DNA of 64,000 bases, from NCBI GenBank assembly GCA_021155045.1, contig JAJNQB010000013.1, positions 1 to 64,000 on the forward strand. Reading direction: 5' to 3'. The position numbers and the translations under genes were made by a program. Source of the stretch: Arcticibacter sp. (GTDB taxonomy: Bacteria > Bacteroidota > Bacteroidia > 2-12-FULL-35-15). The notes beneath the pieces were generated by a model. That model saw only the letters and a list, made by a program, of their open reading frames with translations, searched no databases and was not told the DNA's origin. Shown in pieces: positions 18,301 through 26,439 of the stretch (its first letter is position 1; each line of letters begins with the position of its first letter).

Positions 18301-19732
18301 CGAAATTGATAAAATTCTTGCAGATGCAGCATCAAAAGATGCAGCCGAAAAAGCACGATTGGCAAAAGAAAAAGAGTTAGCTGAAAAATATGAAGCAGCA
18401 ATTAAAAAAGGAGATGCTGAATTTGCTTCAAAAAAATATGAAGAAGCAAAATCTTTTTACAATGAAGCATTAACATATAAGTCAGCAGAAAAATATCCAA
18501 AAGATAAAATCACAGAAATAAATGCTATTCAAACAAAAGATGCCGGTGCAAAAGAATTAGAAAAAAAATACAATGATGCTATTGCAAAAGCAGATGCAGC
18601 CTTTAATTCAAAAGATTACACAATAGCCAAAACAAACTATAATGCTGCACTTGCAATAAAATCAGGCGAACAATATCCAAAAGATAAGATTGCTGAGATT
18701 AACAAATTAATGGGTGATGCGAATGCAGAAAAAGAAAGACTGGCAAAAGAAAAAGAATTAAATGCAAAATATGCTGCGATAATTGTAAAAGCAGACAATG
18801 CTTTTAAGCTTAAAACGTATGAAGCTGCTAAATCGGCTTATGCAGAAGCATTAACTGTAAAATCAGAAGAACAATATCCCAAAGATAAAATTGAAGAAAT
18901 AAGTAAAATATTAGCAGATATTGCAGCAAAAAATGCTTCAGGAGCACAAGAAAAAGAAGAAAAGTATAAGGCTGCCATTAAGGCTGCTGACGATGCATTT
19001 GCAGAGAGAAACTATACTGCAGCTAAAACAGCTTATACTGATGCCTCTTCAATTAAGCCAACAGAACAATATCCCAAAGATCAATTAACAAAAGTAAATT
19101 CAATACTGGCTGATTTAGCTAAAAACAAGACAGTTCAGGATAAATACGATGCAGCAATAAAAAAAGCAGACGATGCTTTTGCTACGCAAAATTATGTATT
19201 GGCAACAACGGAGTATAAAGAAGCGCAAACAATAAAACCTAATGAGCCTTATCCTGGTAATAAATTAAAGGAAATAGACAAGCTTTTACAAGCACAGGCA
19301 AAAGCAAAAGCAAGAGAACAAGAATATATTGATTTAATTGCAAAAGGCGACAAACTAATGGCTTCCAAAGATTATAAATTAGCAAAAGGCGCTTTCCAAG
19401 ATGCGCTGTTAATAAAAGCAACAGAAGTATATCCAAAATCAAAAATTGTGGAAATTGATAATTTGATGAAAAAAGGAAACAATACCACAACAGTTACAAA
19501 TGATACCCCAAAAAATGAATTTAAAAATGCATTGGCGGAAAAATATCCTGAAGGAATTACAGAAGAAACAGCAAGAGAAAACAATGCAAAAGTAACAAGG
19601 CGTATTGTTGTTAAAAATAAAGAGGGTCATTTATATATTAGAAAAGAAACAAACTTTGGACCTGTCTATTATTTTAAAGATGATGTGCCAATTACTGAGC
19701 AAGAATTTATCAGAGATACAGAAGTTCAATAA
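15383..19732 (+). CDS. Giant periplasmic/envelope protein with 18 TPR-like repeats
   Basis: 1449 residues. A signal peptide ends at about residue 33 (LSAQF), followed by a carboxypeptidase-regulatory/CNA-B-like beta domain (about 36-110: SIEGTITNGKRKLDGAIVTL, then GKFSFKLEVNANY). From about 200 to 1363 there are 18 helical repeats averaging 65 residues. Each has the pattern Y-x-A-A-I-x-K-A-D-x-A-F-x-x-K-x-Y, then a YNEAL helix, then YPKDKIxEIDKLLA. Many repeats are joined by Ala/Lys/Glu coiled-coil linkers. The C-terminal 60 residues form a small charged domain ending TEVQ. TPR-like arrays bind proteins; a scaffold in the periplasm or under the outer membrane is inferred. It is the first gene of a closely spaced group with a jelly-roll protein, an outer-membrane barrel and a DUF4846 protein. 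Repeats 8-10 and 12-14 are recent duplicates. Confidence 0.85.
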   Translation: MIFLRVRSLSTFFISCLFLIFFTFANTLELSAQFSYSIEGTITNGKRKLDGAIVTLQKGTTTVNQATTQANGKFSFKLEVNANYTMSVTKGGYVTKKFVFSTYGVPEEIAKTYDGGSKPEISIFEMPKDPAIVSQVNSILSQPMAKFYYDDKKKDIIYDEAYSQSMREALAKLSQIEKEAAQKEEEEAKKQKQLEAAAASQYEAAIIKGDAAFNKKDYVTARAAYEDALTVKKGETYPLGKIKEIEKLQADAAKNAALENDYKAVIAKADAAFTAKNYDFAKINYNDALKLKPAEVYPKGKLAEIDALIAKEKTEKELNDKYNAAIAKADAAFTAKNYAGAKTAYTEASSLKSAEKYPKDKIVEIDKLLADIANKEKAEKELNEKYAATIARADKAFAAKEYAGAKTAYNEAIALKSAEKYPKDKIIEIDKLIADAAAKDAAEKEKLAKEKELNDKYNAAIAKGDKALVSKDYANAKTGYNEAIALKATEQYPKDKIKEIDAALAELAAKDKAEKDKQAAEKALNEKYAAAISKADAAFTTKNYAGAKTLYTEASGIKPTEQYPKDKIKEIDKLLADIATKDAAEKDRLAKEKELNEKYLAALAKGDKALTAKTYEVAKSAYNEALSLKPNEQLPKDKIAAIDKLLAELASKDAAEKERQAKEKELTEKYNAAISKADKALLAKSYTEAKSAYNEALEIKPTEAYPKTKLAEIDKILADAASKDAAEKARLAKEKELAEKYEAAVKKGDTEFSSKNYEGAKSFYNEALTYKSAEKYPKDKIAEINAIQTKDAGAKELEKKYNDAIAKADAAFNSKDYTTAKTNYNAALALKSGEQYPKDKIAEIEKRLTDEAAEKARLAKEKELNDKYNAAITKADVAFKAKTYDVAKVSYNEALSLKSNEQYPKDKIEEINKILAEIAAKNASAKELDEKYKAAISKADKALLAKNYTEAKSGYNEALEVKPTEAYPKTKLAEIDKILADAASKDAAEKARLAKEKELAEKYEAAIKKGDAEFASKKYEEAKSFYNEALTYKSAEKYPKDKITEINAIQTKDAGAKELEKKYNDAIAKADAAFNSKDYTIAKTNYNAALAIKSGEQYPKDKIAEINKLMGDANAEKERLAKEKELNAKYAAIIVKADNAFKLKTYEAAKSAYAEALTVKSEEQYPKDKIEEISKILADIAAKNASGAQEKEEKYKAAIKAADDAFAERNYTAAKTAYTDASSIKPTEQYPKDQLTKVNSILADLAKNKTVQDKYDAAIKKADDAFATQNYVLATTEYKEAQTIKPNEPYPGNKLKEIDKLLQAQAKAKAREQEYIDLIAKGDKLMASKDYKLAKGAFQDALLIKATEVYPKSKIVEIDNLMKKGNNTTTVTNDTPKNEFKNALAEKYPEGITEETARENNAKVTRRIVVKNKEGHLYIRKETNFGPVYYFKDDVPITEQEFIRDTEVQ
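17401..18686 (+). repeat. Recent in-frame internal duplication in the 18-repeat gene
   Basis: About 500 bases starting at 17401 reappear nearly unchanged from 18187, with a constant offset of 786 bases (262 codons, exactly four protein repeats). Matching landmarks include TTCTAAAGCAGATAAAGC and AAATCAGGCGAACAATATCC (17873 and 18659). Only scattered substitutions separate the copies, while other repeats in the gene are much more diverged. This points to recent unequal recombination or slippage by whole repeats, keeping the frame. Confidence 0.88.
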
Positions 19733-19750
19733 ACAATTAAAATAAAAACC

Positions 19751-20755
19751 ATGAAAAAAATAATTTTATCCGTTTTATCCGTGTTTGTGGCATTCATTGC
19801 TATTTCTCAAACAGATGTTGAATTAAAAGTTACTTTGCGTGATGGAAATGTAATGAGCGGAACATCTAAAATTGCTAATGTATCTTTGGTAACTGATTAT
19901 GGTAAATTAGAGATTCCAATTAAAAATGTGTCGTCTTTTGATATCGGTATTTCAAGTGATAAACTTACATCAGATAAAGTTGTCAATCTTGTAAAACAAC
20001 TTGCTAATTCAAGTGAACAAATGCGTAAAAATGCTTATGAAGAATTAGGTAAAATGGATATCAGGGCAATACCAGCGATTTCTGATTTTATTTACACATC
20101 AAAATATGAACCATCTACTTATACTGATTATACGGCTGATGGAGCACTTGCCGAATTACAAGCAAAATACAATGTAACAGATGGCTACTCATCAAAAGAT
20201 ATTGTATCTATTGATTATGAGTATTCAATGGGAGGGAAATATGATTTTGTTAAAATTGATTTAAAAACGGAATATGGTACTTTATCAATTCCCAAAGAAA
20301 AAATTAAACATATTGATGTAATGTACACAGGTGATGCAGGTGCAGGTGAAATGACATTTAAGTTGTTAGCAACAAAACATATTAGTTCAAACACAAATGG
20401 AGGTTGGTTAAAAACGGGATTGATGGTAAAAGCTGGGCAGAAATTTTCTATTGTTGCTACAGGAGAAGTTACTTTAGCAAGTTTATCAGGGAGTAAATAT
20501 AAGCCTGATGGAACCATTGCCGGAGCAGCAGCTACAGAAGCTGTGGAGAGTGATTATCAATACGGAGGAAATAATTATCCTTCTTATGGAAATGTTGTGT
20601 TTAAAGTTGGAGAAACATCTACACAAGCGTTAAAAGCAGGAGCTAAATTTTCTGGGAATTCACCGTCAAATGGGATGCTTTACATTTCTATTTACGAAAC
20701 AGTTTATAATGCGGCAAATACAGGAAGTTATACTGTTAAAATAAGCTTAAAATAA
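19751..20755 (+). CDS. Secreted protein with PA-IL-like jelly-roll C-terminal domain
   Basis: 334 residues with a signal peptide cleaved near residue 20 (AISQ). The N-terminal half has two similar beta modules, each ending in a YGxLxIPxxxIxxxD pattern (near 55 and 178), with a helical insert around 75-125 (LANSSEQMRKNAYEEL), a HEAT-like stretch. The C-terminal 130 residues contain GGWLKTGLMVKAGQKFSIVA, GEVTL and KYKPDG, resembling the LecA/PA-IL-type galactose-binding jelly roll. Ligand-binding residues cannot be confirmed by eye. It lies 18 bases after the giant repeat gene and 3 bases before the outer-membrane barrel gene, so the products probably act together in the envelope. Carbohydrate binding is an inference. 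Confidence 0.7.
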   Translation: MKKIILSVLSVFVAFIAISQTDVELKVTLRDGNVMSGTSKIANVSLVTDYGKLEIPIKNVSSFDIGISSDKLTSDKVVNLVKQLANSSEQMRKNAYEELGKMDIRAIPAISDFIYTSKYEPSTYTDYTADGALAELQAKYNVTDGYSSKDIVSIDYEYSMGGKYDFVKIDLKTEYGTLSIPKEKIKHIDVMYTGDAGAGEMTFKLLATKHISSNTNGGWLKTGLMVKAGQKFSIVATGEVTLASLSGSKYKPDGTIAGAAATEAVESDYQYGGNNYPSYGNVVFKVGETSTQALKAGAKFSGNSPSNGMLYISIYETVYNAANTGSYTVKISLK

Positions 20756-20758
20756 TTT

Positions 20759-21412
20759 ATGACTAATTTTTTTTTGAAAAGCAAAGCACTAATTTTCTTG
20801 TTGGTGCTTTGCTTTTTTACAAATAGTGTTCGTTCTCAAATTGTATATTCCAATAAAGAAACAGCATCCTTTGCTTTTACATTAGGAATGACGAGTTCTA
20901 ATCTTTATAACGATTCAATTAAATTTAACTCAGGAATATTATTTAACGCAGGATTTGTATATGCATTAGCACTTGCCGAAAAAAGCAAGATTGGAGCAGA
21001 AATTTTACTTACTGGTAAAGCATTTAAAAAGGAAAATCCGATTGTGAAATATCGTACTGGCTTTGTAGATGTTCCATTGTATTATCAATATAACTTTTCG
21101 GACGACTTTAAATTTAACATTGGAGTTCAGTATAGCAAAAAAATTTTTGCACATCAAGTTGTTTTTGATGGAAGTAAAAAAAGTGGAACGAATAAATTAC
21201 CTTTTAACTCTAATATTGATAGTGATTTTGGAGTTTTGGCAGGGCTTGAATTTAATTTATTAGAAAATTTTAATTTAGGAGCTAGATATACCGTTTCAAC
21301 AAACGTATTTTCAAGTGGTAAATCTTATTTTGGAGTTTTTCAATTTTCAATAAAATATTATACTTGGCGTTCGCACAAGCAATATTTTAATAAATCGAAT
21401 GTAAGTAACTAG
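20759..21412 (+). CDS. Outer-membrane beta-barrel protein (porin-like, OMP_b-brl type)
   Basis: 217 residues. A signal peptide ends near residue 27 (SVRSQ). The rest consists of alternating amphipathic strands with aromatic girdle residues (FVDVPLYYQYNF, FNIGVQYSKKIF, LGARYTV, FGVFQFSIKYYTW), typical of small eight-strand Bacteroidota barrels that start with a GxxxG-type strand and include a GLEFNL turn. It sits between a jelly-roll secreted protein and a DUF4846 protein, with 3-base gaps on both sides, in one transcription unit. An anchor or channel role for that unit is inferred. Confidence 0.8.
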   Translation: MTNFFLKSKALIFLLVLCFFTNSVRSQIVYSNKETASFAFTLGMTSSNLYNDSIKFNSGILFNAGFVYALALAEKSKIGAEILLTGKAFKKENPIVKYRTGFVDVPLYYQYNFSDDFKFNIGVQYSKKIFAHQVVFDGSKKSGTNKLPFNSNIDSDFGVLAGLEFNLLENFNLGARYTVSTNVFSSGKSYFGVFQFSIKYYTWRSHKQYFNKSNVSN

Positions 21413-21415
21413 AAA

Positions 21416-22252
21416 ATGAAAATTTTAATTGCATCCTTTTTCTTTTTTTGTAGTTCATTTTTGGTTCAAACACTAGTTTCGAATAAGTATTGTTGGAAGA
21501 GTAATTATATTTATCAAAATTCTATAGAATCAAGAATATCCGTTCCTTCAGGATTTAAAAGAGTTGAAGTAAATAAAAATAGTTTTGCCGATTGGCTTAG
21601 GCATTTACCTTTAAAAGAAGGAAAACCAAATGTATTGTTGTATAATGGTAAACCAAAACCAAATCAATCGGTACATTACGCTGTTGTAGATATTGACGTA
21701 GGAGCAACTGATGTACAACAATGTGCTGATGCAGTTATTCGTATGAGAGCCGAATATTTATACTCCGTTAAAGATTTTGAAAATTTACATTTTAATTTTA
21801 CAAGTGGCGATAATATTGCTTTTAATAAATGGAAGCAAGGCTATCGCACACAAATTAATAACAACAAAGTAAGCTGGGTAAAAACGGCTTCATCTGATGA
21901 TAGCTACAAAACATTTAGAAGCTATTGCTATACAATTTTTAATTATGCAGGCACTTCATCACTAAGTAAAGAATTAAAAAAAGTAAATAACATAAAAGAA
22001 ATGCAGATTGGCGATGTGTTTATTTTAGGAGGTTTTCCTGGTCATGCAGTATTGGTAATAGATGTGTGTGAAAATAAAACAACAGGAGAAAAATTATTTA
22101 TGATACAGCAAAGCTATATGCCTGCACAAGAAATTCATATTCTTAAAAACTATACTAATGCATCCATTAGCCCTTGGTATAGCTTAAATTTTGAAGGAGA
22201 ATTAAAAACGCCAGAGTGGACATTTCAAAAAAATCAATTAATGCGTTGGTAA
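21416..22252 (+). CDS. DUF4846 family protein
   Basis: 278 residues with an N-terminal signal/hydrophobic segment (about 1-22). The body matches the DUF4846 pattern: SGFKRVEVNKNSFADWLRHL near residue 45, LYNGKPK, then VDIDVG, QQCADAVIRMRAEYL and later IFILGG-like GDVFILGGFPGHAVLVIDV. The latter, with C-terminal PAQEIHILKN, resembles a Cys/His-containing papain-like or amidase-type fold, but no catalytic set is certain. It is the last of four tightly packed envelope genes and precedes a permease with its own -7 box. Molecular function is unknown in the literature I can recall. Confidence 0.82.
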   Translation: MKILIASFFFFCSSFLVQTLVSNKYCWKSNYIYQNSIESRISVPSGFKRVEVNKNSFADWLRHLPLKEGKPNVLLYNGKPKPNQSVHYAVVDIDVGATDVQQCADAVIRMRAEYLYSVKDFENLHFNFTSGDNIAFNKWKQGYRTQINNNKVSWVKTASSDDSYKTFRSYCYTIFNYAGTSSLSKELKKVNNIKEMQIGDVFILGGFPGHAVLVIDVCENKTTGEKLFMIQQSYMPAQEIHILKNYTNASISPWYSLNFEGELKTPEWTFQKNQLMRW

Positions 22253-22257
22253 GTTTT

Positions 22258-22265
22258 TACCTTTG
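22258..22265 (+). promoter_or_regulatory. Putative -7 box for the ABC-2 permease
   Basis: TACCTTTG fits TAnnTTTG, begins 5 bases after the DUF4846 stop codon and ends 21 bases before the permease ATG at 22287. Confidence 0.45.
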
Positions 22266-22286
22266 TTGCGTTTCAAAATAAAATTA

Positions 22287-23573
22287 ATGTACAAAATAGT
22301 AGCCGCAATAAAAAAAGAAATACTCATTCTTATTCGTGATAGAGTGGGGCTTGCTGTTTTATTTGTGATGCCAATGATTTTAATTTTTGTTATGACTTTA
22401 ATTCAGGATTCTGCCTTTAAATCTTTGAATGAAAAAGGAATACCTATTGTTGTTGTAGATGAAGATAAAGATACACTTGGCTTATCTATTAAAAAAGGCT
22501 TACATGCATCCGAATTATGTGTTGTATTCGATTCTATTGATAGAGTTCCTGCAACTATTGAGGCTGCTAAAAAAGCTGTTGCAGACGGAACGTTTTTGGT
22601 AGCTATAATTATTCCAGAAGGAGCAACAACTGCTATTCGAAAAAATGTTTCTGAAATAGTTCGAAATGCTATGAGTATGGATGATGTAAAAGCTATTAAC
22701 TCCAATACAGATTCAGTAAATATTCAAATAATCATTGATCCAGTAACAAAAAAATCATTTATTGCTTCTATATCTAGTTCGCTTCGGGAATATATTTCTT
22801 CTATTAAAACTCAGATAATGTTCAAAACGTTTACAGATGAGATTGCTGAATTGTTGCCCGAAAAAAAAGAAATAACCGCTACTGCATACAGGCAAACAAA
22901 TATTATTAAATATACTGAATCGTATGCTTCTAAAAATATTGGATCGGTTGTTCCTAATGCTGTACAACACAATGTTCCTGCTTGGACAATTTTTGCAATG
23001 TTTTTTATTGTACTTCCTCTTGCCGGAAGTATGGTAAAAGAAAAAAAAGAAGGAAGCATAATTAGATTATTAACTATGCCTAGTACATTTTTGTTATTCA
23101 TCAATGGTAAAATAATTACGTATGTGATTATTTGTATGATTCAATTAGTGTTAATGCTTTCGGTTGGTTTTGTTTTTTTACCAATGATGGGAATGCCAGT
23201 TTTGGATATGGGAAATAGTGTATTTGGATTATTAATAATTTCGTTATCAACAGCTTTTGCTGCTACAGGTTTTGGAGTAATGATGGGAACAATATCTAAA
23301 ACAGAACAGCAGGGAGCTATTATGGGAGCATTGTCTATTTTGCTTTTATCTGCAATTGGAGGAATATGGGTTCCTACTTATGTTATGCCAGAGGGAATGA
23401 GAAATTTAAGTGTAATTTCTCCTCTTAATTGGTCTTTAGATGGTTTTTATGAACTAATGTTGCGTGGTGGTAATTATTTATCTGTATTGCTAAATTCTTT
23501 AAAATTGATGATTTTCTTTTTGTTAACCATGTCAATATCTTCTTTGGTTAACAGAATAAAAAAAAATATTTAA
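22287..23573 (+). CDS. ABC-2 type transporter permease (no ATPase nearby)
   Basis: 428 residues from the ATG at 22287; an in-frame TTG at 22263 overlaps the -7 box and is rejected. Architecture is that of ABC2_membrane_3: a first helix preceded by KKEILILIRDRVGL, a large extracytoplasmic domain of about 190 residues, then five to six helices with MVKEKKEGSIIRLLTMPST and a conserved SAIGGIWVP-T-x-MP-x-x-M loop before LNWSLDGF. Such permeases work with an ATP-binding subunit and often an HlyD-like adaptor, but neither is encoded within several kilobases. It may pair with a distant ATPase. The substrate is unknown. Confidence 0.85.
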   Translation: MYKIVAAIKKEILILIRDRVGLAVLFVMPMILIFVMTLIQDSAFKSLNEKGIPIVVVDEDKDTLGLSIKKGLHASELCVVFDSIDRVPATIEAAKKAVADGTFLVAIIIPEGATTAIRKNVSEIVRNAMSMDDVKAINSNTDSVNIQIIIDPVTKKSFIASISSSLREYISSIKTQIMFKTFTDEIAELLPEKKEITATAYRQTNIIKYTESYASKNIGSVVPNAVQHNVPAWTIFAMFFIVLPLAGSMVKEKKEGSIIRLLTMPSTFLLFINGKIITYVIICMIQLVLMLSVGFVFLPMMGMPVLDMGNSVFGLLIISLSTAFAATGFGVMMGTISKTEQQGAIMGALSILLLSAIGGIWVPTYVMPEGMRNLSVISPLNWSLDGFYELMLRGGNYLSVLLNSLKLMIFFLLTMSISSLVNRIKKNI

Positions 23574-23596
23574 AAAATTTGTTTGTAATTAAAAAA

Positions 23597-23621
23597 AAAC
23601 GTGTAATATTGTATCACGTTT
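23597..23621 (+). other. Hairpin in the rho leader region
   Basis: AAACGTG pairs with CACGTTT across an 11-base loop, 24 bases after the permease stop and 125 bases before rho. There is no T run after it, so it is at best a weak terminator; a role in rho autoregulation is conceivable but unsupported. Confidence 0.25.
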
Positions 23622-23745
23622 CCAATAGTTATATTTCATAACTAAAACAATCCAAAACTTATTGATAACAAAATTCTAAAACTAATAATCTATTCCTGCT
23701 ACGTTTCTCAATAACGATAGCTAATTTAAACCTAACTCATACTGC

Positions 23746-25332
23746 ATGTACGACATCATCGATTTAAACAACAAGCTTGTTGGAGAATTAAAAGAAATTG
23801 CAAAAAATTTGAATGTACCTAAATACGAAGCATTAAAAAAGCAAGAACTGATATATAAAATATTAGACCAACAAGCCATTAATCCATCGCAAACAACAGA
23901 AACAAGTAAATCTTCTGAAGAAACAAAAATTATGCGCCCAAGAAAAGTACGTACAGAAAACATAGATGCTGAGCCTAAAATTAAAGAAACAGAAGCACCT
24001 GTGATGTTTAATGAAGATGACTTTAGTTCTGAATCAAAAACTCAAGAAACAAAAGTAGAAAAAACAGAGGAGCTTTCTGAAAATGTTGTTCCACCTGTAG
24101 AAAGCCAAATAGAAAGCCAAAACCCTCAGTCGGAAGGAGAACAAAAAAATCAATACAACCAACATAACCAGCAGCATCGCCACGAAAAAAAATCAGCAGA
24201 ATCATTATATAATTTTGATGGAATAGTGGTAAGTGAAGGGGTTTTAGAAATTATGCCCGATGGCTACGGATTTTTAAGATCTTCAGATTACAACTATTTA
24301 AATTCGCCAGATGATATTTATGTATCTCAATCTCAAATAAAATTATTTGGATTAAAAACAGGGGATACTGTTCGAGGAAGTATCCGCCCACCAAAAGAAG
24401 GGGAAAAATATTTCCCATTAATTAAAGTTGAAAAAATAAATGGTCGTGATCCAAGTTTTGTGCGCGACCGTGTACCATTTGAATATTTAACCCCACTTTT
24501 TCCTTACGAAAAATTTAAACTTACAGGACATTCTCAATCAAATATGAGTGCTCGTATTTTTGATTTGGTAACTCCAATTGGAAAAGGACAACGTGCACTC
24601 ATTGTTGCTCAACCTAAAACAGGTAAAACTGTTTTGTTAAAAGATATAGCAAATGCAATTGCAGCTAATCATCCTGAAACATATTTAATTATTTTATTGA
24701 TTGATGAACGCCCAGAAGAGGTTACTGATATGGCTCGTAGTGTAAAAGCTGAAGTTATCGCATCAACATTTGATGAACCAGCCGATAGACACGTTAAAAT
24801 TGCAAATATTGTTTTAGAAAAAGCTAAACGTATGGTTGAATGCGGACACGATGTTTGTGTATTGTTGGATTCCATTACTCGTTTAGCCCGAGCATACAAT
24901 ACTGTACAGCCTGCATCAGGTAAAGTATTGAGCGGTGGTGTAGATGCAAATGCATTACACAAACCAAAACGCTTTTTCGGAGCAGCTCGTAAAATCGAAA
25001 ATGGAGGTTCATTAACAATTATTGCCACAGCACTTACAGAAACCGGCTCTAAAATGGATGAGGTAATTTTTGAAGAATTCAAAGGAACTGGTAACTCAGA
25101 GATTCAATTGGATAGAAAAATTGCAAACAAACGTATTTATCCAGCTATCGATATTGTTGCATCAAGTACAAGAAGAGATGATTTATTGGTTGATAAAGAA
25201 ACACAGCAACGAGTTTGGATATTGCGTAAACATTTATCGGATATGAATCCTGTAGAAGCAATGGAATTCTTGAGAGATAGAATGAAAAACACCCAAACAA
25301 ACGAAGAGTTTTTAATTTCAATGAACGGATAA
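23746..25332 (+). CDS. rho: Transcription termination factor Rho
   Basis: Hexameric RNA-dependent ATPase that ends transcription. 528 residues, longer than the usual 420. The N-terminal helical domain (1-45) is separated from the RNA-binding cold-shock-like domain (about 160-240: GVLEIMPDGYGFLRS) by about 100 charged, Gln/Asn/Glu-rich residues of low complexity. The motor domain has Walker A QPKTGKT near 291, LLIDERPEEVTDM (Walker B and following), the Q-loop region DSITRLARAYN, and an R-loop segment ending NALHKPKRFFGAARK. Long Rho insertions of this kind are known in Bacteroidota and other lineages. An untranslated region of about 170 bases precedes it. The downstream DUF4199 gene is 9 bases away. 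Confidence 0.96.
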   Translation: MYDIIDLNNKLVGELKEIAKNLNVPKYEALKKQELIYKILDQQAINPSQTTETSKSSEETKIMRPRKVRTENIDAEPKIKETEAPVMFNEDDFSSESKTQETKVEKTEELSENVVPPVESQIESQNPQSEGEQKNQYNQHNQQHRHEKKSAESLYNFDGIVVSEGVLEIMPDGYGFLRSSDYNYLNSPDDIYVSQSQIKLFGLKTGDTVRGSIRPPKEGEKYFPLIKVEKINGRDPSFVRDRVPFEYLTPLFPYEKFKLTGHSQSNMSARIFDLVTPIGKGQRALIVAQPKTGKTVLLKDIANAIAANHPETYLIILLIDERPEEVTDMARSVKAEVIASTFDEPADRHVKIANIVLEKAKRMVECGHDVCVLLDSITRLARAYNTVQPASGKVLSGGVDANALHKPKRFFGAARKIENGGSLTIIATALTETGSKMDEVIFEEFKGTGNSEIQLDRKIANKRIYPAIDIVASSTRRDDLLVDKETQQRVWILRKHLSDMNPVEAMEFLRDRMKNTQTNEEFLISMNG

Positions 25333-25341
25333 AAATAAAAA

Positions 25342-25833
25342 ATGAAAAACATTGGATTGAATGTAAAATTAGGCATTACATCAGGCTTACTTATTTGTTT
25401 GGTTTGGTTTTTTGCAGCAAAATTTCTGGGATATTATTCTCTTCAAATTTATTCGTATAAATTTTATTCAACACTATTATTTTTGCTTTTAGGGATTTTT
25501 GTTTCGGCTTTTTATGAAAGAAAAATAAATGGCGGAGTAATTGATTTTAAACGTGCTGTAAAAACATCTTTGTTGTATTGCATTGTTTTAGCAGTAGTTA
25601 TAACTATCTTTAATTTTTTATACCATAAATTTATTGCAGTAGATGCAGTAGATTATTTTGTTAGTCAAGAAAAACAAGCCTGGATAGCAAATAACCGAAC
25701 CGAAACGGAAGTTAAGAAATATCTTGAGCAATATTATGTTCCATCATTTGGATCTTTTCATACCTTTATGACTACACTTATTTGGGGAGTTTTACTTTCA
25801 CTATTAGCAGGAGCAGTTGTAAGAAAAAAATAA
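25342..25833 (+). CDS. DUF4199 family membrane protein
   Basis: 163 residues with four hydrophobic segments (about 9-28, 35-52, 70-92, 135-155). The soluble stretch between the third and fourth (YFVSQEKQAWIANNRTETEV) is placed as in DUF4199, a Bacteroidota inner-membrane family of unknown function. It follows rho by 9 bases and is followed after 19 bases by a HEAT-like gene, so the three may be co-transcribed. Confidence 0.82.
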   Translation: MKNIGLNVKLGITSGLLICLVWFFAAKFLGYYSLQIYSYKFYSTLLFLLLGIFVSAFYERKINGGVIDFKRAVKTSLLYCIVLAVVITIFNFLYHKFIAVDAVDYFVSQEKQAWIANNRTETEVKKYLEQYYVPSFGSFHTFMTTLIWGVLLSLLAGAVVRKK

Positions 25834-25852
25834 TATTTAACACTCAATAATC

Positions 25853-26365
25853 ATGGAGAATACAGATGATTTAAAAAAATATTTTGACGAAAAGCAATAC
25901 ATTACTGCTATCGTAGGAATAGATGGCATTTCTGATGTCCCAACGGTTAAAAGTGATAAAGTATCTAATTTAATATCACTCATTACAGATCCAGAAAATA
26001 AGGAATTAAAAGAAGAAGCTTTACTTACCTTAAAAAAAGAGAAAGGTGGTTATTTATTGCTTGCAGCTATTGAAAAAACCAAGGACGATGCTAAAAAGCA
26101 ACAATTAATAGCTGCTTGTTGGGAGTCCGAAATAGATTTTACTGAACATTTACCTTTCTTTATCTCATTAGTAATGTCTGATAACTATTTTGTTTTTTTA
26201 GAAGCTCTAACAGTTATTGAAAATATGGAAGGTTCATTTGTTAAAAAAGACTTAGTAGAAAGCATTTCAAAGCTTAAAAATCATAAAAAAAATATTTCTT
26301 CGGAGCAATTAGTTTTAATTAATGACTTGGAATATAATCTAAACGAAAAATTGTCGGCTCTTTAA
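25853..26365 (+). CDS. HEAT-repeat-like cytoplasmic protein of unknown function
   Basis: 170 residues, no signal peptide or membrane segment, made of amphipathic helix pairs: LISLITDPENKELKEEALLTL, then KGGYLLLAAIEKTKDDAKKQ, then FISLVMSDNYFVFLEALTVI, then KLKNHKKNIS. The D-x-x-x-x-x-x-A-L-x-x-L spacing resembles HEAT-like adaptor repeats. I recognise no named family. It probably is the third gene of the rho-DUF4199 unit; function unknown. Confidence 0.68.
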   Translation: MENTDDLKKYFDEKQYITAIVGIDGISDVPTVKSDKVSNLISLITDPENKELKEEALLTLKKEKGGYLLLAAIEKTKDDAKKQQLIAACWESEIDFTEHLPFFISLVMSDNYFVFLEALTVIENMEGSFVKKDLVESISKLKNHKKNISSEQLVLINDLEYNLNEKLSAL

Positions 26366-26415
26366 TTCTTATTAAACTCTTTACTGACATAAAGTCTCTT
26401 TTCAATTAATAGTAT

Positions 26416-26423
26416 TATTTTTG
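26416..26423 (+). promoter_or_regulatory. Putative -7 box of the mutL operon
   Basis: TATTTTTG fits TAnnTTTG and ends 16 bases before the mutL ATG. Confidence 0.45.
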
Positions 26424-26439
26424 TTCAGAAGAAATTACT

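Noticed and set aside
16386..19630. Many long minus-strand open frames opposite the 18-repeat gene
   Set aside because: They are Leu/His/Gln-rich complements of the Ala/Lys repeat coding strand, without starts or promoters.
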